From the NCBI RefSeq assembly GCF_000327385.1, contig NW_008709919.1:1456530-1520529 (forward strand): DNA of 64,000 bases, in the 5' to 3' direction. Below are positions 39,109 to 50,597 of this stretch, piece after piece (within the stretch, counting starts at the first letter, position 1; the number at the start of each line of letters is the position of its first letter). The position numbers and the translations under genes were made by a program. This stretch comes from Lottia gigantea. Its lineage: Eukaryota; Mollusca; Gastropoda; Lottiidae. Under the pieces are notes generated by a model that saw nothing but the letters and a program-made list of their open reading frames with translations, had not been told where the DNA came from and ran no database searches.

Positions 39109-39992
39109 TTTGATACCCTGCATGTGCACTTTTATCTTTGCTTGACTTGAACATTTACATGTACCATATTTATGTTGTGAAATTGATGCCTTCCATTTTA
39201 TATCATTTGCTGTATTTACAAATATTTATTGCTTGTATACGATGTCTTACTGCTCCCAACTCTAGTCTTAGCTTGTAAATCCATTTAATTTTTTTTCTAA
39301 TATAAAATGCAAATAAATTCATGTATACATCTATATTTTACTTATTGAACTCAAATTCTGTTGAGCTTAAATGTGATCAGAAAGCGGTTGATCCCCATGC
39401 TGAAAATATTTGGCCGTTAGAGCTCAATCTCTATCCGTGTAACTTTTCATTTGGATAATTGTCGTCGTTTGTACCTGTAGGCCTATGCTATGTTTATCTT
39501 ATCCAGACTTCGTAATTTCATTCTGAAAAGTCATAAGCTATAAGTGGTGAAATTGAGCACTATCAGCATAGCATTCCAGGATATTGAGAGGTAGCAAAAA
39601 TAGTCATCGCCACAATAAAAAGTTTGACCTGTACCGTTATAAACACCATATTCAATGCTGAAATTAAGTGTGATTATTAGACCGGACGTGCACAAAAATT
39701 ATCTTTGCTCGACTATACTGCGCCATGGTCTCTTAAAGAACTAAAAACAGAAACTGCCAAAGTGATCATCGCAGGCTGTTGCTTAATTTCATTATAAGCT
39801 TACTTGAAGTGCAGGAGAAACGTGGCGCATAAAAATCTTACTTATCTCACAAATGGTATTAAATTAACATTTGTTGATGCCGCGGTAATTTTCTAAAATT
39901 ATACAACCAAATTAGAAGAGACATACATCCAACGCCTTCCCAAAAATCCAAATCCTTGGAAATTATCCTAATAACTAATCCATCGTCGACGA

Positions 39993-40022
39993 TGACGTGA
40001 TAGTGATAATAAGCCTACGTCA
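39993..40022 (+). promoter_or_regulatory. Two CRE-like sites just upstream of the coiled-coil gene start
   Basis: TGACGTGA (39993-40000) and TACGTCA (40016-40022, inverse TGACGTA) are near-consensus ATF/CREB half-site matches within 55 bases of the ATG. They could be promoter elements or fall in the 5' UTR; the evidence is sequence similarity only. Confidence 0.3.
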
Positions 40023-40047
40023 TAACATTGAAAGATAGAAATTTAAC

Positions 40048-43000
40048 ATGAACGTGGCTGGTGAGAAGGCTCAAGTTGGAGCTCAAATAAACGTCGTTAA
40101 TCCGAATGTATATAACACTTGTATTAAAAACTACGTCACCGTGTTGCAAGGCACTCAAGAAAATTTTAACGAACAAATTAACTGTATAAGAGCAAAATGG
40201 AAGGATATAGAAGCAACTGAAGACGCAACCGATGAAACAACAGTTTTGGTAGAAAAAGTTACCGATAATGCCGAAGAAATCGCGAAGAAATTGAAATCTA
40301 TGCGCGAAGCCTTGAAACAGAAGGTTGTATACATGAATGAATTGCTGAACGAAGTGGGTAAGTGGGATACAATATGCATTCGAGTTTCCGAATAACTCTG
40401 TATTTACATTTAATGCATGTTATGCTTTAGCTGGAACTGGCTACTATGTCATGACCTGAACAGATATGTCTTGAAAGTGACTCATATCAACCATGCTAGT
40501 AGCAGAATCTGAATGAAACGCTGTTATGACCAATTGCCATCAGTCCCTCATGTTATTCCTACTTATAGCAAAAGCTTGATCTTGTCCTCGTCTGCGTGCT
40601 CTTGGTTTGCGGTCATTTAGATGATTGCAGTAGTAATCTTTTTTTTCCGGTCCGACCTAAGGCCACCTTGAAAACTATGCGTGAAAAAAATAATCCAAAT
40701 GCAATTTTATTTACAAACATGTCGTCAAAATCATAACCAGTAACCGATCTTTAATTGGTGGAATGTCAGTGATAATGCCGGCTAATGCGCTGTCTTTAAT
40801 TAGATCAAGTTATGATGTTTCTGAGAACAAGGTACATATTGGTTTCCGTTCTTATTCAAAACTTTCAGTTGCGTTACGGGCAGACTGTAGTGATGTATTG
40901 ACAGTTAGTAAATGGGCGGATTGTGAAGAAGAATATATGCAAGCTGAGGAACGTATTGAAGAAAGGAGAATTGAAAAGTTACAACAGGAAAGAAGTAAAT
41001 ATATATATTTTAAGACGAAAACTGACATCAGCTTGTTGGACAATTGGATCATTTCGGTTGTGAAATAAAGTCCGCATTGTGATTAGAAAATCTATCCTAT
41101 GTCAAGCAAGAGATTTTGCTGACGTATCTTCTGGGTATTGACAATTTTCTATCCGAAAGTTGTTGTATGGGTTCACTGTCCGCAATTGCAAAGGTTAGAT
41201 ATCTGTCATACGATTCTTTCGATTCCGTGTCATGTCCGTTTTCGTCCCTCAATTTATTTCATGCCCTCTCAGATGTGGTACGCCATATCGGACATATTAC
41301 TCCATCTGTTGGAGCCAAAATGTTATTCACATAGACATAAAGACTTCAGATTTACATTCCTCGTCGTTCTCAGCGCCGTCCCATGATGGTTCCATCCCAT
41401 CTTTTCAAACCTTAAAAAAAATACGAAAGTAGGTTTGTTTAGATATTTATGGTACAAAATGTTTCAAATTTGATGCATTTCCTGTATTTAATTTTGCAGA
41501 AGAGTTGGAAATGGGATTGTCAATTGTTAGAGCTCAATATAAAACAGCTTTGAGCGACTTGTGTGAGGCGGATGAAAAACTTCAACGCTTGAAAGTAAGA
41601 ATGTCATATATTTTTGGAATGTGCAATATATCATCCAGACCCTATTCTGATTTGAAAATATTCGTGATAGTATACTTTTCGTCACGAGTCGTGGGACCAT
41701 CTTCTGTGCTTGATCATCCTCTACGGATTAGGGCCATGAATAACTTCCTGCTACCATTAGGACTACAGATGTCATTACGAGAGTGTTTTTGGTGCATCTG
41801 TATCAGATCAGTAGGGTCTTATATTACAGATGGTAGTAGAAGAACTGGAGGATACTAAATCAAGTGAAATATCTGCCTGGCAAGAAACTGTGCGGATAAA
41901 AGGTATATCACAATCTTCTTTTAGAATTGAGATTGGACTTGCAGAATCTGAATCTGATAGTATCTGGATTTTCAACGAGTAACAGCAACAAGTGGCAACT
42001 TCGGGGGTCTGATAATCATTGGATTTGGACCTGAGCGCACCAGCGACTTAAAAATAGCACATGTCGTTAGCTGCTCATGTTTTATTTTTCAGCACAAATT
42101 GAATTTGTTGTCGACCCGAGCGATCGGTATATGCGACCATCCAAGATCCCAGTCTGCAGTTTGTCAATTTTCTCAAATTATCGTTCTTATAAGGATGAAT
42201 AAGGTGTACATAAAAAAATTTGTACATTGCAAATTTTGAAAACTGAAACGGTGATGACACGCTAATGTGGATTCAATGCAATTTTTGTTATCCATATGTT
42301 TAGATTCGACCAAGAAAAGGAGCCCAGAAGATATCAAGATTCTAAAGAAGAATATTCAAGAACTAAGGAAAAAGGTCAGTAGATGGTCGACATTGCATCA
42401 CTATGAATGTTCGTGATCAAATTAGTCGAAACTCAGATTGCAAAAATGAAAATAGTATGAGAAATATTAAATTAAGTCCACAGTCCAGTAGGAGTGTAGA
42501 GATAGCCTAGGGGTAGGGAGTTATCGGGAGATAGTCCCTGCAACTAAAAAATAATGGACTTCCCACGTTTACAGCAGTGGTAGGTAGTTCATTTCCTTTT
42601 GTCGGTAAAGTTGGTTGAGTCCCTCTATTATACTGGGAAAACGTATTTCTTTTTTTTTTGTTTTTGGTATGTTATTATGGCACCATTTCAATTACTTCGG
42701 AAATTTTACATGAATATTGCCATAATATTTTGGCTCGACGCTATAATAGTTACCAGACTTCATCTTTTTTTCATTGGCTGCCCAAAAAAATATTTTCTCT
42801 GGTCCATGATGAACGATTGTTTTGTATATTTAGATCGAAAGAATGGAGAAACGTAGACGCAGCGAGAAAGAGGAATATAGAACACTGCAACAACAATGTC
42901 TTGATGCCGTCGATAGAATGAAAGAATTGAATAGCGCGATCATCAATAGAGACGTAGTGGCTCTTGGAATACAGTGTAACTTAGATCAAGAGACCACTAC

Positions 43001-43064
43001 TGAATCTGAAAATAGTCAACCACTCAGTATTGAAGATATTTCAACCTCTGTTATTACTTGTTAA
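40048..43064 (+). CDS. Coiled-coil protein of unknown family
   Basis: Exons 40048-40357, 41500-41594, 41830-41902, 42304-42374 and 42834-43064 join in one frame of 259 residues. All junctions use GT/AG with pyrimidine tracts. I do not recognise the family. Residues about 30-110 and 104-230 are rich in Glu, Lys, Leu and Gln with heptad-like spacing, for example VEKVTDNAEEIAKKLKSM, EELEMGLSIVRAQY and IKILKKNIQELRKKIERME. No signal peptide or membrane segment is seen. The C-terminal 40 residues (QETTTESENSQPLSIEDIS) are acidic and Ser/Thr-rich. The start is the first ATG after upstream in-frame stops, and the composition changes sharply there. A structural or scaffold role, for example in cilium, centrosome or kinetochore, would fit many such proteins but is not shown. 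The gene lies 0.95 kb upstream of E2F, same strand, with no sign of sharing a transcript. Confidence 0.8.
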
Positions 43065-44015
43065 TGTTTGTTAATTGACCTGTGATTATATGATCGCTGT
43101 TAACATTTGTTTTTAGATAATTAATTATATCATTAATGAGCTTAATTAGATTTGTTATTTCGAAACACCACGAAGACCTCCGAAACTAGAGATCAAAATG
43201 GTCGGGCAAATCTGACTATCGCGTAAAGGCATTTACCTGATACATATCCATTCTGTACCATTCAAGATTGACTCGAGTCGTCTTGCAAGATAAGCCAATC
43301 GTCCATATGTAAAAATTGACCTTCTACTTGCAAAATTTGTTATCAAATGGATAGTCGGAGATTCCGACAGCCCAGGTCGATACAAGATCCATTAACTTAC
43401 GGCAATTACCTGTTACCCAATCTACTAACTGATCGGATTCTCTCACTTGCTGGCAGTTTGTCCTCTGATTCTGTCAGCTCCATCAGAACCTCTCGTCATG
43501 TTTAGCTTTGAACGGGAGCTTGGGAGGATTTGACTATTATGTCTGATGAAAGTAATTTCAGAAAAAATACAATGGAAAAATACAAGCATTACCCAGTTTC
43601 CTCCATGAAAAAACACTGAGCCTACTTTTCTAAGAGCAGATATGGGAAAAGCGTCTATTCGTTCGGTGTGTAGGCTACTTTTACCCCTTGCAATCGGAAA
43701 CCTAAAAATTAGTAGCCTTAGTCTCATGCATGACTTTGCCCGTCTTTATTAGGCAAATAATACTAGACTTTCATTTCATATTCTATCTATGCATAGATAA
43801 TAGATATACACGGTGGCTTCAAATTTCAAAAATTTTCAGTAAATGAAAGTGATGAACTTTATGTTTATAGATACCGGTACTTTATGAATGTTTAACGTAG
43901 AATAAAAAAAAGACTTGGCCTATGTGAGCCACCATAATTATTCGCTACTGTGTCAGCACCGAGTTTCCATACCATGACACGCCTTCCCACAATACACTTC
44001 ATTGTTTGAATCAAA
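43065..44015 (+). other. Intergenic region between the coiled-coil gene and E2F
   Basis: No exon recognised. A minus-strand frame of 94 codons (43443-43727) lacks any motif. The promoter of the E2F gene must lie in or near the right part; I see no clear TATA box or canonical TTTSSCGC site. Confidence 0.5.
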
Positions 44016-47000
44016 ATGGCTGATCAAATCACGCCAAGTCGACATGAAAAGAGTTTGGGGTTGTTGACAACTAAATTTGTTAGCTTGTTACAAGAAGCTA
44101 AAGATGGAGTTCTTGATTTGAAAGTGGTGAGAATTTTCCACTTTTTGCAGAACCATAACAACTTCATTTTAGCTTTTATTGAACGCTGAAAACACTTGAC
44201 CTGGCTCCTTACACACTCTTCTGCTCAACTAGTCACTCACTGACAGTCACACTGTCTCTCATGGAATGCATGAGTTTTGCTGACATCATAATAAAAAGGC
44301 CTAGAATTATCTGGAAAACGTTTTACAACCCTATTTATATTCACTGACCAACAGTAAAGGCCTTTATATACACCAGATATAAAATGACCTGTACGAATGA
44401 CAAAAAAAATGAAACACTATATGACTATAAACTGCATGTCATAAGTGGCATAAGACTATATTCTGTGTAGGCTATGGTACGACACAACAAGGCACGAAGT
44501 TCTCTGACAAATCATTAAAGAAAAATTCCATGTCTTCGTTGTCCATTTACCTAACAAATGACGAAGCTGTACAATTTAAACACAAGCAGTCGACACACTC
44601 TTCGGACAAATATAGACCAAAATGGACCTGAGCACCATATTTGACCTCATATATTTAAAACACTGTCGAAGGCAAAATTAGGCACACAAGTGTTTTTATT
44701 TAATGATAGGCTGCTGATCAGCTGGCTGTGAGACAGAAAAGAAGAATATATGATATAACTAATGTTCTAGAAGGAATTGGTCTGATTGAGAAGAAATCAA
44801 AGAACAGTATACAATGGAAGTAAGAACAAATCATACCTAATTTTTTCAAATTATCTTATGGGGGTGACGTTCCCTTACTCTTGACTCTGGTACTGGAGTA
44901 TTTTTGTAAGTTTCTTAAGTGTCAAAGATGCGATATTAATCCATTTTAATATCTAAAACTGCCCTAATCTGAGCCCTAAAAAGACCTTAAATTTCCTAAT
45001 TTTAGCCCTAATTACCCCTGATTTTTCGTTAATGAGTGCTGGACAGCCTGAAAGTTATCTCTTCATTCTGAAAACAAATGTCAGTCTATTTTTTTTTATT
45101 TCTGAAGAAGATACCGATGCCAATTCAATTCATCTTTTTTAGTTACTTTAAACTGACATTCAATTCAATAATATTTTTGTGAATTTGAAGGGGAGCTGGA
45201 CCAGGTTGCAATACAAGAGAAATATCAGATAAATTGATGACATTGAAGACAGACCTAGCAGAATTAACAAAAAGAGAAGAGGAGATAGATCAACATAAGA
45301 TGTGGGTTCAGCAGAGTATCAAAAATGTCACAGATGAAGTAACCAATACTCGGTATCCTTTGACAAACAATTTTTAAAATCTTTGTTGAGTGTTGTAAGA
45401 ACTGGGACTGTAATCAGGGCTGGGTAACATGATCGAAATAAGCGATCATCGTCGCTACGATTGTATAATTTCAATTATTGATTATCAAATTTCATAATCC
45501 ATTATTTGTACCTGTTAACAAGTAGTAATTTCTTCCATATTGGTTCCCTTCAGCACATAATTTACCCACTGATGAAAGCAAGAATATACGTCTGACGCAA
45601 AATTACCCATGAAATTAATTATTTTGGCATTTTTTCAATTTATTATTTACAGGGTTTCTCAATTAAATTATTTTGGTTATTTATTGATTATTGATCAGTA
45701 GTCTGTCATCCATAATCGATCCGAACTTCACAAACCGATGTAGCCCTAGCAACTAATCTATTTTGTGGTTTCCGGTAAATTTCTCAAAATCACAGACAGT
45801 ACATCATGATTTTCTTACCTTGAAGGTGATTCAAACTTAAGGCACCTGATCACCAATGGTGAAGATTGCTTTTCTTAACAATAATTAAGATTAGCTTATG
45901 TGACACATGAGGATACATGTAAATGTTTTAGTGGTGATACATTAATTGCTGTACAGGCTCCTTCGGGTACACAACTAGAAGTACCTATACCAGAAATAGT
46001 GAGTATAACCTTATAATAATTGATTACCAAAACTGATCAAATTTTCTCAAAATTATGATAAAATTTGGTAAAGTTATGGATTATATCTTGTATTTATGTA
46101 CAATTGTGTCAGTAGCCCTAAAAGCATAATATTCATGGAATTAGTTTAATTAATCCTATTGATAATTTATTCGTGGTATAAGGTAAATGCTCTTGTGTAT
46201 GTTTTGAATTCTTTTGACATTAACCCTTTGATCACAGAGTTTGAATAGATTAAAAAAGTCATAAACCCCAAAACTTCAAGACTTCATGACGTATTATTGT
46301 ATGACATGACTTATAATATCCACTTCACTGGCTGTCAGGTATATATCACGTGTAGCCGGAAGAGCAGATGCTAGTGTTGGAAAGGTTAAAAGAAAAAAAA
46401 AAACCACCAATTGTTGAACACTGGGAGAAAATTTGTAATCACAGTTTCTCCATTTAAACTATTTCAGGGTGCTGATTTTAAAAAGAATTATCAGATACAT
46501 TTAAAGTCTCATTCTGGTGCCATCAATGTATTATTAGTTAATAAAGATACAGAAGCGTCATCACCAGTAGTTGTTCAGGTTCCACCTCCAGTTGATGATC
46601 TGATCAACAAGTCTGAAAATGAAAATCCTAATCCTACTTCAAAATCTACCCGTGGTGCTGCTAAGGTACTTAAACTTATATCTTTTGGTGATATTTTCTA
46701 CTGTGGATGTGGATGCAATGGAAAGATAACATAATGCGCAAAAATAGTTATTGTTGTGTTGGGGAGCATAGCTTTCAATACTTTTGCACCAAACTTATTT
46801 ATTTTGGAAGGATGATTTAGGATGTAAATACTGTTTTAGTTTTTAGTTTAGTTTCTGGATTTTCTAAAATTCATTTCTTATTTGTTTATTTATATTGTTC
46901 AGTTCATAGTCAATCCAGAATTGTGATGAATGTTTTGTGTTCTTTTTGCAGAAAACTGGTCCAAAATCGCCTTTGAAAACAACTCAACAACCCGCCTCAC

Positions 47001-48474
47001 TTGATATTTTTCCTGTTACCAGAATGGCTACAAGATCTTCACCTCGTAAAAATAATGACAGTTTTCAAGGTAAAAATAGTAGTTATCAAGTAATGCCACA
47101 TAAGAGAAAACATATATCTGTATATCTGCTTTTTCAGAGCTTAATTTCAGTCCAGTGTTCTACATTGAGGATATCAAAAATTGTCCTCTTTGCACAATGC
47201 ATGGCGTTATCATGTCATCATTGTATTTTTCAGCCACAAGTTCACTATCATCCAGACATTCACCATCACTGCCTGGTTTAGATCCATTTTCTTCTGATTT
47301 ACCGTTATTAGATCCAACACGTGCAGATATGTTAGGTAAGTATCTTATTGGTTTCTTCACTGAATGCTCGGTTTAGGGCTGGCTGATATACTGGTATCAT
47401 GATAAATACCAGTATAGGAATTTATATCGTTAGTCATATCGTCTAATTAAAAAGTACCGAAATATCTCCATATCGTAATATATGTTAGTTATCGTGATTT
47501 ATCAAATTTTTGTCCAGATAAGATGTTTTTTTCATGACATTCGAGACTGGAGTGTTTTTAAGAGAAATTTTTTTTTTTCTTACATTTAAAATTTCTAGAC
47601 AGAAAAACAACATTTTGTATCAAAAACCAGTAAAAATTGGTATTGCGGGATATACCCATATGATATATTACTGCTTAATATTGTGATATCAACTTACACC
47701 AATATCGCCCAGCCAAAGCTCAGGTGTATATTGTAATAATTTGTCCAGCTGGTTGGTGCTAGTGTTGAGAAGCTCCATTTCAGTAGTCCCTCTTGGAGCT
47801 AAAATAAGGCAATATTAGCTTGTAAAACATTTCGATCTTCATTTTTAACGTCCAAATAAAAATTAATATATGTTTGAAATATTAATAAATTGTTTTTAAG
47901 ATGTGGATGGAGAATTTATCGAAGAGTTAATATCATCAGATGGTAAGTCAATTTTTAAAGCAGAATTAACTGCAATCATTTGGCAAATTTTGGATTTTCC
48001 ACCAGGTTCCTCTCTGTCAGTGATGCAAGGGCGGACATGCAAAAATCGTCTTGTCATAAGGAGCTGCAGATCGAAAAGAAGTAGGTTAATGCCATTTCCT
48101 AAACTTGCCTTGTTGCACACTGCATGGCATTATCTTAATAAGAATTAAGCCCAAACAAAACCTTCAGTCCAGCAGAGATTCATTCATTGACAGTGTCGAA
48201 AAGATGGCACCTCAAAAATGTCAGAAATGTGTTCTCTGGGTCTGTAATTCTTCAAATTAGTATAAAATCTGAGCCCCAGCACTAATTCATTCCTGGTGAC
48301 GGTGCTGTGTAAAAATTCATCCATTTGTGATGACATTAGAATTCTTCTTTTTTTTCAGCTTTTGCACCTTTATTACGATTAAGTCCAGTACCAAATGATC
48401 GTGACTACTATTTTAATTTAGATGATAGTGAAGGTGTATGTGATCTATTTGATGTACCATTGATTAGTATGTAA
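44016..48474 (+). CDS. E2F4: E2F4/5-type transcription factor
   Basis: This is a sequence-specific regulator of cell-cycle genes, acting in the nucleus with a DP partner and pocket proteins. Nine exons: 44016-44126, 44710-44819, 45191-45352, 45890-45998, 46468-46665, 46952-47069, 47234-47335, 47901-47942, 48359-48474; they give 355 residues. Residues 7-74 are the winged-helix DNA-binding domain ([37 protein letters not shown]). A leucine-zipper/marked-box region follows: [26 protein letters not shown] and [19 protein letters not shown]. The C-terminus has FAPLLRLSP and [15 protein letters not shown], the pocket-protein-binding helix typical of E2F4/5. There is no N-terminal cyclin A-binding extension, as expected for the repressor-type E2F4/5 branch. 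Between marked box and C-terminus the chain is Ser/Pro-rich. The E2F4 symbol stands for a pre-duplication E2F4/5 orthologue. Confidence 0.94.
45415..45748. mobile_element. hAT-like MITE in E2F intron 3
   Basis: The left end CAGGGCTGGGTAACATGATC and the inverse of the right end (AGGGCTACATCGGTTTG) share an imperfect terminal inverted repeat with the CAGGGCT start common in hAT-type elements. The interior is AT-rich and non-coding. No convincing 8-bp target duplication was found. Confidence 0.5.
47375..47714. mobile_element. hAT-like MITE in E2F intron 7
   Basis: AGGGCTGGCTGATATACTGG at the left and the inverse of CCAATATCGCCCAGCC at the right are terminal inverted repeats of a GGCTGGGCGATAT type known from short hAT-like elements. 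The interior contains repeated GATAT motifs and no open frame. Confidence 0.6.
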
Positions 48475-50597
48475 ACAACTTAAGTCATGTTTGATTGCTA
48501 AAAATCATTCTTCTTGGGACTGGTTAACTTAATCTAAAAACACCAGAAAATAATCAAGGTGCCATTTTATGTCCATAATTGAAATAGAGATATAGTTATT
48601 TATTGATGAAATTACATTTAAAGACTATTTGAGTGATCTTGTTGTTAGAATGTCCTGGAGTCTTAACTAACTTCAAACACTGTTTCTGGGATATCCTAGT
48701 GCTAAGATAGTTTCGAGTATAATGTGGCCTGAAAAATTAAAGTTATCTTAATTGGAGTTGGGGTAGATCCTGTGAATGGTCGAATCTGAGATAATCTGGA
48801 TTTTTAAAGACTTCTGGCAACTGCCTGCATTCTTTAAATCTGATTAATCGCAGTGATCTTTAAAAACAAAAAAACTGTTGCAGTCAGTTTTTCATGTTTC
48901 ATGAAAAAATATTGGCATGAACCCTAGGGGGTCAAGGGATTCGATTCATTGATCACAGTTGATCAATTTCTTTGTAATAAGATGCTTTAGATTGCGGTTT
49001 ATGAGGAGTTAAAGAAATACAGTACTATTTGGTAGACAATAGAAACTGAAGTTAATCTATTGGTAAGAGACCTCAAGACTTCCAATTCATCCAATTTGTA
49101 AAAGGGTTTTAAATGTCGAAATAAAAAAGGTGAAAATATTTAACTAATTAAATTTGTATCATGTCATGTGTAATAAAAATCCCTTTTTCGTTAACCAAAA
49201 ATCTTGTCCAAAGCAAAACAAAATCGGAAGTAATCGCTTCCTAAAATGAGCAGTATTTATGTCTGAATAAAGTTTGTCCATAGCTGTACATGGGGAGGTC
49301 TAGTCATGACTTGTGCCTTAAATTTGGATCCCAAGTTTAAATGAGACCTTTACGTGTGTTAATAAAAAAAATATTAAATAGGCCACAATACAACATTGCA
49401 AACCGATCATATTAGAGTGGTTACCCCTTAGACAATAACCCTATTGACGAATTGGTAGAGTTCCTCTACCTTTCAGGGTGTTGTAGGATATTTGACCAAG
49501 ATAAAAGATTTGAAGCAATCGAACATGAGCTATATTTGTTATAGAAGTTTGTTAAAGAAAGCCTATGGTGCCTGTTGTTTATTTGTAGAATTAAATGTTA
49601 CATGTTAAATTTTCATTATCATATAGAATTATGACTGTAATCGGTTGAATCTCATATTCTTAATAACTTAATAATCATTCGTTTCAAAATATAAATAAAT
49701 CTTTCAAAATCAGCTTTGACTATTTATTTTGCCTACATCCACTTGGTCGACAAAATTTTGGACCGCTATAGCCCTCCATAAAACATCAAGAAAACGCCTA
49801 TTTTGTAACATGATGAAAATTTCTGTGCTTTGTTTTTTGACAACTTCATGTATATCAAACACATTTATTGCCTTACAACGTGTGTGACCAAGGTTTCCGT
49901 CGGACCAATATTGTTTATGCCCGCCCGTTCTGCAGTTGCTTATGTTTAAAAGTCTGTATTCGTTATTTCGGCCCTGCGCAAGGTTCTCTTTGAATAAAAC
50001 CTTCGATTAGTTTGCTTTGAGAGCTTGCGATTAAGTTGAAGTTCGCCAACTGACGACCGAAAACTCGCAGTTGCCATACAGTTGCTGGTAGTCGTTCAAC
50101 TCTCCCTCAAAACAAAACCTGTTACACAAAACCAAATTTAATGTCTTTGAAGTGAAAAAGATACGCGTGAAAAAGCTTTCATTAAATTGTGATAGTAAGT
50201 TTTTTGTGAAACATTAAAATCATCTTTGCCAATGAATGGTTTACCGAATCCGAATGGGTAACAAAAGTAAAGGATTTTAGAGAAGCACCTTGCAGAAGGA
50301 ACAACGATAGACACAAGGAATGTTTATGGGCGGTAATGAAACATAATCAGTTATATTCAAAACCCCAACTACTTTATTGACAGATCACGTAACTTTTCTT
50401 TATTGCACAACTAAAATGGATTTCAACATAAAACGTTTATACTTCAATTGCTGTATACAATTGCTCTCTTAATAATAAGAACAATAATAGTACTAATAAT
50501 GATGATGGTAATAATATTAAACATAATAATAATAATATAATATTAATAATTTTGATTAGATTCTCAATTGAGTTTCATTTTTTTTCAATGCTATAAC
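48475..50597. other. Region between the convergent E2F and tyrosinase genes
   Basis: No coding exon recognised. It should hold the 3' UTRs of both genes. AT-rich AATAATAAT simple sequence lies at about 50480-50550, close to the tyrosinase stop codon. Confidence 0.5.

Larger units (their letters stand above)
36258..40047 (+). other. Dematin-like gene 3' UTR/flank and intergenic region
   Basis: No coding exon recognised. It contains four inverted-repeat hairpins of a common family (36397-36500, 36518-36630, 38829-38938, 38995-39108). A possible poly(A) signal AATAAA lies near 39311, which would give a long 3' UTR containing the hairpins; the true end is not known. The remainder is AT-rich. Confidence 0.5.

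Noticed and set aside
42599-42921. Overlapping short frames before the last coiled-coil exon
   Set aside because: They are intronic read-through of the acceptor at 42833; only the part from 42834 in the correct frame is coding.
43065-44015. Shared or bidirectional promoter for the coiled-coil gene and E2F
   Set aside because: Both genes are on the plus strand and each has its own start; there is no head-to-head arrangement.
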